Made by a program: the position numbers and the translations under genes. Positions 18,933 through 27,198 of a stretch of DNA of 64,000 bases are shown here, piece after piece (the first letter of the stretch is position 1; the number at the start of each line of letters is the position of its first letter). This DNA is from Nannocystis pusilla (GTDB lineage: Bacteria > Myxococcota_A > Polyangia > Nannocystales > Nannocystaceae). Location: the NCBI RefSeq assembly GCF_026626665.1, contig NZ_JAPNKE010000002.1, forward strand, positions 5,309,168-5,373,167. The letters are read 5' to 3'. The notes under the pieces were generated by a model. The model worked only from the letters and a program-made list of their open reading frames with translations. It did no database searches and had not been told where the DNA came from.

Positions 18933-20012
18933 TCATGGCGGACGGAGCTCGACGCTGGTGCGGTCGCGCGAGACCTCGTGGATCTCGAGCCTGGTGACGT
19001 ACTCGTCGAGGCCGAGGGCCCGCAGCGCGGTCGGGGAGAAGGCGCGGAACAGGACGCGCGCCTCGGCCGAGAGCGGCCCCCGGGCGGCGCGCGTCGTCGG
19101 TACGCGGAGCCGGAACACCCGCTCGCCCAGCGGCCCCAGCGCGTTCGAGACGTGCTCGGTCGCGCGCCAGGGGAACAGCACCGGCTCGCCGCGCGCGTCG
19201 ACGAGGATCGAGCCGAGCCGCAGGATCTCGCCCTCTCCCGGCCCCGCGCGAGACGAGCCGCGCGGCTCGCCGCTCGCGTCGAGCGTCCCGGTCGCGAACA
19301 CGATTCGGTCGTCGCCGTCGCGGACGACGACCTCGATCCAGGCCTGCCGATTGAAGGTCGACCCGGTGGGGAAGTTGTGACCGGAGATATTGTTCTCGAC
19401 CGTGACGAGCAGGTCGACGACGTCGCCGGCGCGGACGGACGTGGCAACCGTCGCGATGTCGACCCGCGCCGCCCCGGCGAGCAGCCGCTTCACGTCCGCC
19501 CGCACCGACGACTCGTGAGCCGCGCTGACGGCCGGCTCGGCGATGGTGCCGCGCATCGGCCCGCCCGGCTCGAGCACGTGGCCGCTGTTGTAGGGTCGAG
19601 CCAGGGACGCGACCTTGTGGCAGCTCTCGCAGGTCACGCCCTCGAGCGTGATCGGCTGCAGCTCGGCGAAGTCGAAGCCCGGGACGATCTCGCCGCCGCG
19701 GGTGCCGATCGGGCTGTGACACTGCAGGCAGAACATGTCCTGCTTGCCGCCGTAGTGCTCCTGGCGGACGGCGACGAACGCCCGGAACACCGGATCGCTC
19801 ATGGCATAGGCGTGACCCGACGTGCTCCATTCGCGGTAGTGGGCCTCGTGGCACAGCCCGCACTGCTCCGCCGAGGCGAAGCCGTCGAGGGCGACGGTGG
19901 GCTCCCGGGGCATCGACAGCGCGTCCGACAGGAACTCGTCCGAGTCGCTCGGGCTGCCGCCGCCGCCGCAGGCGAACAGAACCAGGGTCAGGATCGTGTG
20001 GAGCGTTTTCAT
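18933..20012 (-). CDS. Tri-haem cytochrome c lipoprotein
   Basis: A 359-residue lipoprotein (MKTLHTILTLVLFAC, followed by a Gly run). The N-terminal half carries three CxxCH haem sites: CGLCH, CLQCH and CESCH, spaced as in cytochrome c-554-like multihaem proteins (ASAEQCGLCHEAHYREW... is characteristic). The C-terminal half is beta-rich, including NNISGHNFPTGSTF, and has no further haem site. It is probably an outer-surface or periplasmic electron carrier or redox sensor. No partner oxidoreductase is adjacent. Confidence 0.9.
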   Translation of the reverse strand: MKTLHTILTLVLFACGGGGSPSDSDEFLSDALSMPREPTVALDGFASAEQCGLCHEAHYREWSTSGHAYAMSDPVFRAFVAVRQEHYGGKQDMFCLQCHSPIGTRGGEIVPGFDFAELQPITLEGVTCESCHKVASLARPYNSGHVLEPGGPMRGTIAEPAVSAAHESSVRADVKRLLAGAARVDIATVATSVRAGDVVDLLVTVENNISGHNFPTGSTFNRQAWIEVVVRDGDDRIVFATGTLDASGEPRGSSRAGPGEGEILRLGSILVDARGEPVLFPWRATEHVSNALGPLGERVFRLRVPTTRAARGPLSAEARVLFRAFSPTALRALGLDEYVTRLEIHEVSRDRTSVELRPP

Positions 20013-20634
20013 GCGTCCCTCGGGCTCGAGGCCGATCTCGACGTCGAGTCGCCAGGATGTTGCGCGGCAGATGTATCACCCGCGCATTGCCGGGCAACGG
20101 ACGCGCCATGCGCCGGTGAGGGGTGACACGGCGCGCCATTCGCCCGTATGCGATGGATGTCTCTAGGGACATGTCCGAAGAGACGGCATGTCTTCGCAAC
20201 CATGTTCGACGAAGAGGCGGCGCACGGGTCCAGCGAATGGCACGCCCGTCGGGACCCGAGAGCGTCGAGGGCGTGAAGGCGCGCCCCCCATTTTTTAAAA
20301 TGTCATGAGCACCGATTCGTAAGCCCAGGTGCTCCGCGTACCCACGAACGGCCGTTCACGGTTCGGGGCCGCCAGCGGCGCCGTACGTCTGCGCCGGGCG
20401 CCGGCCGAGCTCGGCGGAGCCGCCGGCTGCACCGCGTCGGAACTGCGCCCGTGGACGCTCCAGCGCGCTCGAGGCGCGCCTGCCTCGCGGCCGCCGCCCG
20501 TCGAGCGTCTCGCGTCTCGAGCGTCGGATTCGCTGAAGAAAGCCCCGGAGCGGCGGAAGCAGAAGCGTCGACAGGGAGCGCGGAAGCGCAGGCGCGCGGC
20601 GGCGTGGCGCCGGCTCGCCGCGAGGTCGAGGCGT
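20013..20634. other. Long intergenic region with nested CATGTC palindromes
   Basis: 622 bases between two minus-strand genes. A hairpin-rich block occupies about 20155-20225, and a short A/T patch (TTTTTTAAAA) lies near 20292. No protein-like frame was found in either strand despite several open frames, all of poor composition. Confidence 0.4.
20157..20175. repeat. CATGTC-type dispersed palindrome
   Basis: ATGTCTCTAGGGACATGTC holds an ATGTC/GACAT stem and the 8-bp palindrome GACATGTC. The first 15 bases match 4188-4202 except for one position. Further CATGTC and CTTCG...CGAAG pairs follow to about 20225. Same family as the other gene-end hairpins. Confidence 0.5.
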
Positions 20635-21204
20635 TCAGCGGGGAGCGGCACGCGCCCCGCGGATTCGAGCAGGCCACTCCGCGCATGTCAGGATCTCCGC
20701 GCCCCTGCCGCGAAAGACCGTGTCGACCAGGAGCTCATGGACCGCCGGGTCCTGGTCCGCGCATCCGTCGCGGAGCACGGTCAGCCCGTAGCCCCGGTCC
20801 GACGCGTCGTACAGCGTGGCCGCGACCATGGCACTCGTCGCTACCCCGCAGAGCGCGAGCGAGTCGACGCCGCGGGCGCGCAGCACCAGATCGAGATCCG
20901 TCCCCGCGAACGCGCTCGTGCGCCGCTTGAGCACGACCACGTCGTCCGCGGTGACCTCCAGCGCGACCTCCGTCCCCGGCGACCCCTCGTGGAAGAAGTC
21001 ACCGGCGCGGTGGAAGGCCGCGAAGACCTCACCCGCCAGATCCGCGCCGTTGGCCCGAAACGCGGTGCGCACGAACACGACCAGCACGCCGGCCGCCCGG
21101 GCTCGCGGCAGCAATTCGGCCACCGGCGGCACCACGGCCCGCGTGAACGGGTAGTTGTCGAGAATCCCGGCCTGGAGGTCGCCGACGATCAGCGCGCTGC
21201 TCAC
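20635..21204 (-). CDS. Isochorismatase-like cysteine hydrolase
   Basis: A 189-residue protein of the isochorismatase/nicotinamidase fold. The catalytic triad is visible: Asp in VGDLQAGILDN (about residue 8), Lys in VVVLKRRTSAF (about 104) and Cys in LALCGVATSAMV (about 136), the last with the family's cis-peptide region. GTG at 21204 is chosen because it begins the first core strand. The exact amide or ester substrate cannot be told. It is followed upstream by a small lipoprotein gene on the same strand, 117 bp away. Confidence 0.9.
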   Translation of the reverse strand: MSSALIVGDLQAGILDNYPFTRAVVPPVAELLPRARAAGVLVVFVRTAFRANGADLAGEVFAAFHRAGDFFHEGSPGTEVALEVTADDVVVLKRRTSAFAGTDLDLVLRARGVDSLALCGVATSAMVAATLYDASDRGYGLTVLRDGCADQDPAVHELLVDTVFRGRGAEILTCAEWPARIRGARAAPR

Positions 21205-21321
21205 GGCGCGAGCTTCTCCAGAGGGCGGCCCACCGTCAACCGCATCGCAGCGAAGCGGCGGCCACCGGCACCGGCCCAGCGACGGAGCCAGAGGTCGCAA
21301 CCCGGAGCGCAGGTCGATCGA

Positions 21322-21825
21322 TCATGGACCTGAACCGATCGGGCCGCCGCCGGTCGCGTGATACCATTCTGCGAAGTCAATCACCGTGGTGACGCCGCGC
21401 TCGACCTGGAAGTAGCCATTGACGTCGGCCTCGACGGGCTCGCCATTGGTCGGCTCCGTCCGGAGCATGATCTCATGATACCCGTCGCGCAAGGGCGGCA
21501 GCGCGATCGACCACCGGGGGCTGGAGGCGCCTGCCCTGGCGGTGACGGTCGGACCGGAGATCGGCGGCACGGCGTCTTGCCAGTCGTCGCCGACGATCCG
21601 CACCGAGGTGCGGATCTCGAGGTCCGATTCGGTGTTGTTGTGGAAGGCCCCGTGGATCGCCGTCGGTGTGAACTCGATGGCCACTTCGAGCGGGCGCTGC
21701 TCCCCGCCGCTCATCGCGGGCGCCGGCGCGACGCTCATCGCTAGCGCCGGCGCGACGCTCTGTTTGGCAGCGCAGGAGAGCGACGCGGCGAGGACGAGCC
21801 CGAGCAGAGCCACAAAGTCGTGCAT
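21322..21825 (-). CDS. Small lipoprotein of unknown function
   Basis: A 167-residue protein. The signal MHDFVALLGLVLAASLSC ends in a lipobox-like LSC, and the ribosome site GGAGG is well placed. A short Ala/Pro/Met repeat (SVAPALAMSVAPAPAMS) follows, then a beta-rich domain (IEFTPTAIHGAFHNNTESDLEIR...YHEIMLRTEP). It may be an Ig-like domain. No family recognised. Confidence 0.65.
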   Translation of the reverse strand: MHDFVALLGLVLAASLSCAAKQSVAPALAMSVAPAPAMSGGEQRPLEVAIEFTPTAIHGAFHNNTESDLEIRTSVRIVGDDWQDAVPPISGPTVTARAGASSPRWSIALPPLRDGYHEIMLRTEPTNGEPVEADVNGYFQVERGVTTVIDFAEWYHATGGGPIGSGP

Positions 21826-21938
21826 GCGCCTCCAGGGTAGCGCAGCGGCCTCCAGGACGGCCGAGCGAGCCGGTGAGTTTGTGCATGATCCGACGGCCTC
21901 GACCGCCCCCCAAAGATGTCGCGTCACCCCCTCCCCGC

Positions 21939-22397
21939 TCATTCGACCGCCAGGTTCGAGCGCGAGAACGAGAACACCAGCGACGTCTCGATCCGGCTCA
22001 CCTCGGGGCGGCTCGTGAACGAGCGGATGGTGAGGACGCGCAGGTGCTCGGTGTCGCGGCACGCGACGTGGACGAGGAAATCGGTCGCGCCGCCGAGGCA
22101 ATACACCGCGACCGTTTCGGGCAGCGAGCGCAGGTGATCGCCGATGCTGTTGAACGCCTCGCCGACGTGGAGGCGGAGCTGGACCGCGATCAGGGCCTGC
22201 AGGTCGAGGCCCAGCGAGCGCGGCGCGAGCTCGGTGCGGTAGCCCGTGATCACGCCCTCGGCCTCGAGCCGGCGCACGCGCGCCAGGCACGACGACGGCG
22301 CCAGGCCGACGCTCGCGGCCAGCTCCTTGTTGGACATCCGAGCATCCTTCTGCAGGAGGCCGAGCAGGGCGCGATCAATTCGGTCGAGGGTGGGCAT
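21939..22397 (-). CDS. Lrp/AsnC-family transcriptional regulator
   Basis: A 152-residue regulator of standard size. The HTH is LDRIDRALLGLLQKDARMSNKELAASVGLAPSSCLARVRRLEAEG and the RAM effector domain follows (AVYCLGGATDFLVHVACRD). It is divergent from an exported peptidase-like hydrolase with 66 bp between starts. That gap carries two A/T-rich palindromes, so it probably regulates both itself and the hydrolase in response to an amino acid or peptide product. Confidence 0.92.
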   Translation of the reverse strand: MPTLDRIDRALLGLLQKDARMSNKELAASVGLAPSSCLARVRRLEAEGVITGYRTELAPRSLGLDLQALIAVQLRLHVGEAFNSIGDHLRSLPETVAVYCLGGATDFLVHVACRDTEHLRVLTIRSFTSRPEVSRIETSLVFSFSRSNLAVE

Positions 22398-22463
22398 TCG
22401 CGGCTCCGTTTCGAATTCTATTCGATAGAATATCGGGTAGTTCGAGAATATTCTTCGGTCTCG
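22398..22463. promoter_or_regulatory. Probable Lrp operator between divergent genes
   Basis: Unusually A/T-rich for this genome. It contains the perfect inverted repeat ATTCTAT-TCG-ATAGAAT (22415-22431) and the palindrome AGAATATTCT (22445-22454), about 27 bp apart centre to centre. The two share the AGAAT half-site. Paired palindromes between a divergent Lrp gene and its target fit autoregulatory Lrp-type binding. The protein-site link is inferred. Confidence 0.65.
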
Positions 22464-23948
22464 ATGCTGCTTGTCCGACTTTTTGCCGGTCTGCTCGCCC
22501 TCGCCTCGCCCCCGGCGCCCCGGGCCGGGACGGTCTCGCTCGAACCGGCGGCGGTGACCACCGCCGCCGGCGAGAAGGTCCAGTTCGAACTCGGCACCCT
22601 GCACGTGCTCGAGAATCGCGCCGCATCGAACAGCCGCGTGATCGACGTCGGCTTCGCGCGGCTGCAGGCCGCGCGTCCGACCCGCGCGGCGCCCATCGTC
22701 TTCTTGCCCGGCGGGCCGGGCAACAGCTACCTCGACGCGTTCACCGAGACCGACGAGAACTCCCGCCGCCGGCTCGAGAACTTCCGCCGCTACAGCGCCG
22801 TCGCCGACGTCATCGTGCTCGATCAGCGCGGGTTCTCGCGCCGCGGCACCACCCTGCGCGCGCCCGATGCCGTGCCCGCGCCGCTCGATCGCCCGAGCTC
22901 GGTCGAGGCCGAGAGCGCGGCCTATCGCGCCTTCGCGGCCGCGGCGATCGCCGCCAACCCCGACCACGATCTGTCCGGCTACCACGTGCGCGAGTGCGTC
23001 GAGGACGTCGCCGAGCTGCGCCGCGCCCTCGGCTACGCCAAGCTCAACCTGCTCGGCGGCAGCTTCGGCTCGCAGTGGAGCTTCGCGGTCCTGCGGCTGC
23101 ACCCGGAGATCGTCGAGCGCGCCGTGCTGTACGGCGTCGAGCCGCTCGACGACGGCATCGACATGCCGTCGCACCTGTTCGCCGCGCTGCAGCGGATCGC
23201 CTTCGACGGCGACCGCGCGCCGAACCTGCAGCCGTACCTGCCGCCCGGCGGATTGATGGCCGCGGTCCGCGAGCTGCGCGACCGGTTCGCCCGCGCTCCC
23301 GTCACCGTGAAGGTCCGCGTCCCCGAGACCGGCAAGACCGAATCGGTGGTGCTCGGCCTCGCTGACCTGCAGAACGCGCTGCTGCCCGACGACGCCGACG
23401 CGTGGCCGGCGTTCATCCTGTCGCTGTATCACGGCCACTACGAGGCGTGGGCGCGAGAGGAGCTGGCGCGTCGCCGCAGGTCGAAGTTCTCCTCGGTGAT
23501 CCTGCCGCTGATCGATTCGGGGCTCGGCGTCAGCGCGACGCGATCACACCGCCTGCACACCGATCCGGCGACGCACTACCTCGGCACGTGGAGCTTCGAA
23601 CCGTACGAGAGCTCGCGCCCGGCCTGGCCGACCCCCGACTTCGGCGACGCGCTGCGCGCCCCGGCGCCGAGCGAGGTCCCGGTGCTGTTCGTCAACGGCG
23701 ACTGGGACACCTCGACGCCGGTCGAGAACATGCTGCAGATCGCGCCCTACTTCCCGCGCGGCCGCGTGATGATCGTGCACCGCGGCGTGCACGAGCAGCT
23801 GACCCGGATGACCCGCCACCAACCCGAGGTGTTCGACGCGATCCTCGAGTTCTATCGCTCGGGCGCGACCGCCAAGCTGCCGGCCGAGATCTCGCTGCCG
23901 GCACCGACCTTCGTGACGCCGACGTTCCCGCCGCCCGCGCGCCGCTGA
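22464..23948 (+). CDS. Exported alpha/beta-hydrolase (proline-iminopeptidase/TAP-like)
   Basis: A 494-residue hydrolase with a signal peptide (MLLVRLFAGLLALASPPAPRAG). Motifs are FLPGGPGNSY (oxyanion hole), LNLLGGSFGSQWSF with nucleophile Ser, NGDWDTSTPVENM with the acid Asp, and HRGVHEQL with the catalytic His. This order and the C-terminal acid/His block match tripeptidyl-aminopeptidase-like members of the S33 family. It probably trims peptides outside the cytoplasm, and divergence from an Lrp regulator agrees. Substrate unproven. Confidence 0.88.
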   Translation: MLLVRLFAGLLALASPPAPRAGTVSLEPAAVTTAAGEKVQFELGTLHVLENRAASNSRVIDVGFARLQAARPTRAAPIVFLPGGPGNSYLDAFTETDENSRRRLENFRRYSAVADVIVLDQRGFSRRGTTLRAPDAVPAPLDRPSSVEAESAAYRAFAAAAIAANPDHDLSGYHVRECVEDVAELRRALGYAKLNLLGGSFGSQWSFAVLRLHPEIVERAVLYGVEPLDDGIDMPSHLFAALQRIAFDGDRAPNLQPYLPPGGLMAAVRELRDRFARAPVTVKVRVPETGKTESVVLGLADLQNALLPDDADAWPAFILSLYHGHYEAWAREELARRRRSKFSSVILPLIDSGLGVSATRSHRLHTDPATHYLGTWSFEPYESSRPAWPTPDFGDALRAPAPSEVPVLFVNGDWDTSTPVENMLQIAPYFPRGRVMIVHRGVHEQLTRMTRHQPEVFDAILEFYRSGATAKLPAEISLPAPTFVTPTFPPPARR

Positions 23949-24000
23949 GAACCTCCGCAGATCTCACGGCCGGGCGCGCGGGTGCCGACATTGTCCCTCA

Positions 24001-24024
24001 CGACATGTTCTTTTCGACATGTCG
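24001..24024. terminator. CATGTC-type hairpin after the hydrolase gene
   Basis: CGACATG...CATGTCG forms a 7-bp stem; the right arm is itself the palindrome CGACATGTCG (24015-24024). It lies 53 bp after the stop of the hydrolase. A degenerate TGTCCTGAAGAAC follows at about 24033. Same dispersed family; the terminator role is inferred. Confidence 0.45.
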
Positions 24025-24224
24025 TTAGGCTCATGTCCTGAAGAACCATCTCCGCATGCCCGGGGGTCCGCGGGCCGGGCGGATCCTCCCTCCTTTCCGT
24101 CCCGGGGTCCGCTCATGGCGAGCGCAGGAATACGGCTCGGGGAAGCCCCGCGAGGGACCGTGGTCGCGCGCGTCACGATCGCGGCGCTTGTCGCGGTGCC
24201 CGCTGCCGGTTTAGAACCCCCGCC

Positions 24225-26471
24225 ATGTCGGCCCCCCGCCCCACGTCCGTCCCCGAAACCGCGACCTTCGCCGACGACGACCAGCTGTGGCAGATGGGCG
24301 AGCGCGACGCCGAGGCCCGGAAGATCGGGGTGTGGACCTACTGGCGTCCGGACGGCAGCAAGGAGTGCGAGGAGACGTGGGGCGACGGTCGCACGCGTCT
24401 GACCTACCGGCGCTTCCACCCTGACGGGAGCGTCGCGCAGAGCGGCGCGAAAGATCTGGTGCGCGACCTCTGGGTCGGCCGCCCGCGCTGGACCCGGATC
24501 GAGGGCGACAGTCCTGAGCACAGCCACTGGCCCGTCCGCGGCACCCCGGCCGCGCGCGCCTACGAGATGACGATCGACGACGACGGATGGGTCGTCGACG
24601 AGCGGCTGTTCGATGCCGCCGGCGCCCGCATCACCCAGGGCGGCGCCCCGTTCCCGCCGATCCCCGAGGACCTGCCCGACAACGCCTTCCTCGCCAACGG
24701 CGATCGCTCGTGGGTGTCGCAGTCGCGCTCGCTCGACAACGCCCGCCGTCGTGGCGCTTACGCGGTGTGGGATCGCAACGGCGTCCTGCAGGAGCGCCAT
24801 CAATACGACGAGGCCGGCGACGAGAAGCCGCTGCGCCGCGAGCAGTACAAGAACGGCGCGCTGTGGAGCCTCGTCGAGCAGCGCGGCGCCGAGCGGGTCC
24901 AGAGCTTCTTCCGCCGGCGCGAGGGCGGCGAGCCGGTCCTGCGCTCGAGCACGATCTACCGCGACGGCGACCAGGATCGCGAAGAGACGCTCTACGACGA
25001 AGACGGCGTCCGCCGCTACTCCGTGCGCATGGAGAGAGTGAGCGCCGGCCACGTCCGCCGCTACGACGACGGCCAGCTGGTGTTCGAGGCCATCTGGGAC
25101 GGCGACGCGCCCGAGGTGCCGCCGCAGAAGGTCGCGTACTACGGCGAAGACGGCGCGCTCCTGGTGGACTACCGCTCGCTCGGCGAAGGCAAGGGCGAGC
25201 TGCGCCTCCACCTCGGCGACACGCCCCGGATCTTGCCGATCGACGACGAGGCCGACCGCAACGAATACGGCCACTGGGGCCGCTTCCTGCCCGGCTTCGC
25301 CCACTACGAGGCCGACCGCACCAAGCGCGACTGGCAGGTGGTGACCGAGCGGTTCCTCGCCGCCCTCGAAGAGCACCGCTTCGCCGAGTTCCTGGCCGCG
25401 CAGCCCGTCCCCGACGCGCTCGCCCCGATCCTCGGACGCGTCGACTGGACCAGCATCCGCGCCGCGGGCGACGATCCCGCGATCGATAAGTTGCTCGTCA
25501 CCTTGCTGGGCGACGACGCCGCGGCCGCCGAGCGAGCGCACGCGCTCCTGTGGGGACGGATCGAGCAGCAAGACTGCGTCTTCGCGGCCACCTACGCGGT
25601 CGCCGAGACCCTCGCGCGAGTCCTGCCCGTCGTGACCGGACAGGCGCCCCGTCGCCGCGCGGTCAAGGACCTCGCCGACATCGTCTGCTTGCCGGCGCTG
25701 GCGCACGAGGACGAGCGGCGCTTCGCCGACGTCGTGGCGGCCGCGCGGGCGGTGCTGCCCGAGCTCGCCGACTTCGTGCGCACCGCGGACGACGCCGACG
25801 GTCGCGCGGTGATGCATCTCTTGGCGCAGCTCGGTGAGCCCGCGGCCTTGCGCGCGCGCCTGGGCGACGCCGGCGCCTCGCTCGAGACCCGCGCCTACGC
25901 GGCGTGCGCCCTCGTGGCGTGCCGCGGCCTGACGGCGGAGCAGCGGGCCGACACGGTCCAGCACCTGCGCCGCGTCTTCGACGGCGAGCCGGACCCCGGC
26001 CTCAAGGTCGTCCTCGGCCTGCTCGTCCGCCTGAGCGGCAACGACGACGCCCCCCGCGACCCTGCCGTCGACGCCCTGCTCGTCCATTACATCCTGCACC
26101 CCGCGGAGCAGGACCGGCTGTTCCCCGCGTGGCGCCCGGTGATCGGCTTCCTCGGCGACGACATCCCGTCGATGCTGATGCGCGCGATCCCCCACGAAGT
26201 GCGGCTCGAGCACATCGACGCCATGCTCGATCGCCTGCCGACGCGCGGCCTCCTCGATCAGGCCACCGACCTCGACATCCTGTTCGCCACCCTGTTCCCC
26301 GCGGGCGCCGGCCAGGAGCTCTCGCCGCTGCACCGCAAGGCGCTGCGGATCGCCGCCGACCTCGTCGACGAGCACCCCGGCTTCGTCAATCACGGCGAGA
26401 TCTTCCGCAGGCACGCGCTGCCGTGGGACAGCTTCCGGCTGCGCGAGCTGGCCCGCGCCGGCATCGCGTAG
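24225..26471 (+). CDS. Large MORN-like plus helical-repeat protein, unknown function
   Basis: A 748-residue soluble protein without signal peptide. The N-terminal 300 residues contain repeated WxxxG/YxxDG-type beta hairpins (GVWTYWRPDGSKECEETW, YRRFHPDGSVAQSG, AYAVWDRNGVLQERHQYDE, YYGEDGALLVDY). These resemble the MORN-variant repeats of toxin-antitoxin or structural proteins. The C-terminal 400 residues are alanine-rich helices like HEAT repeats. No enzymatic motif was recognised. It is likely a scaffold or immunity-type protein. A single gene with an intact frame. Confidence 0.7.
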   Translation: MSAPRPTSVPETATFADDDQLWQMGERDAEARKIGVWTYWRPDGSKECEETWGDGRTRLTYRRFHPDGSVAQSGAKDLVRDLWVGRPRWTRIEGDSPEHSHWPVRGTPAARAYEMTIDDDGWVVDERLFDAAGARITQGGAPFPPIPEDLPDNAFLANGDRSWVSQSRSLDNARRRGAYAVWDRNGVLQERHQYDEAGDEKPLRREQYKNGALWSLVEQRGAERVQSFFRRREGGEPVLRSSTIYRDGDQDREETLYDEDGVRRYSVRMERVSAGHVRRYDDGQLVFEAIWDGDAPEVPPQKVAYYGEDGALLVDYRSLGEGKGELRLHLGDTPRILPIDDEADRNEYGHWGRFLPGFAHYEADRTKRDWQVVTERFLAALEEHRFAEFLAAQPVPDALAPILGRVDWTSIRAAGDDPAIDKLLVTLLGDDAAAAERAHALLWGRIEQQDCVFAATYAVAETLARVLPVVTGQAPRRRAVKDLADIVCLPALAHEDERRFADVVAAARAVLPELADFVRTADDADGRAVMHLLAQLGEPAALRARLGDAGASLETRAYAACALVACRGLTAEQRADTVQHLRRVFDGEPDPGLKVVLGLLVRLSGNDDAPRDPAVDALLVHYILHPAEQDRLFPAWRPVIGFLGDDIPSMLMRAIPHEVRLEHIDAMLDRLPTRGLLDQATDLDILFATLFPAGAGQELSPLHRKALRIAADLVDEHPGFVNHGEIFRRHALPWDSFRLRELARAGIA

Positions 26472-26516
26472 CGCCGTCGCCGTCGTGGGCTTCACGACCC
26501 ACGCGATCGTCCCCGG

Positions 26517-26849
26517 TCAGGTGGGCGGCCCGGGGTACACACCCCACGGCACGTAAGGGTTGCGCTCGTGGCCGCGGACTCGCTTCGCGGCCATCGTGAT
26601 CAACAGCTCCCCGCTCTCCATCGCCAGCACGCGCGCCCCGACCCACGACGCCACCGCCGACGGCGGGCCCACGGCGATGGCCGGTCGCGCCGGCGCGTCT
26701 TCGAAGCGGATCGCTACCAGATAGCCGGCGGCGTCGAGCGCGAGGGACACGTCGCGCATCGCCGGCGCCGGCGAGCGCACCTCGGCCCCGCGGACGCGCA
26801 GAGTGTCGCCGGCGGGCTCGTACAGGACCGACGTGGCGGCGTGCTGCAT
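26517..26849 (-). CDS. Small hypothetical protein
   Basis: A 110-residue protein, convergent with the MORN-like gene (45 bp between stops). It reads as a compact beta-rich domain (LYEPAGDTLRVRGAEV...ALDAAGYLVAIRFED...SGELLITMAAKRV). This pattern is reminiscent of DUF2283-like small domains, but the match is not strong enough to name. No signal peptide. Confidence 0.6.
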   Translation of the reverse strand: MQHAATSVLYEPAGDTLRVRGAEVRSPAPAMRDVSLALDAAGYLVAIRFEDAPARPAIAVGPPSAVASWVGARVLAMESGELLITMAAKRVRGHERNPYVPWGVYPGPPT

Positions 26850-27198
26850 CGGACCTACCTATCACGACCGGCTGGTATCCCGCCATTCATTCGCACCGGC
26901 CACGAGTCGTGGCCCGAGCCCACGCACCCGCGGTCCCGTCGACGGTCGGGCGTCCGATTCGGACCGACGAGGGCGGCTGCGCTGCCGCCCCGTCGCCCGG
27001 CCGTCTGGCGAGCGGCTCGGAGCTCGTCGCTGCATGCTGCCCCGCCGGCGGCGCCGGCAGCGGATGTTTTCGCCGGGAATGCCGGGCCCGCCGCGCGCCT
27101 CTCGTGCGCTCGCTCTTCTTCCCGCGCGCATGCAGTCGAGCGCGCTCCGGTGTTGCTCGGGCCTGGATCCCGGCCAAAACCGCGAGCGGCTCCTCGCC
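26850..27198. other. Divergent intergenic region
   Basis: 349 bases between the small minus-strand gene and the GH1 gene. Open frames run through it, including an in-frame upstream extension of the GH1 gene, but the extension is low in conserved character. No palindrome or terminator was seen. Confidence 0.35.

Noticed and set aside
20303..21333. Long plus-strand frame over the isochorismatase-like gene
   Set aside because: Arg-rich complement of the minus-strand enzyme, which carries intact catalytic residues.
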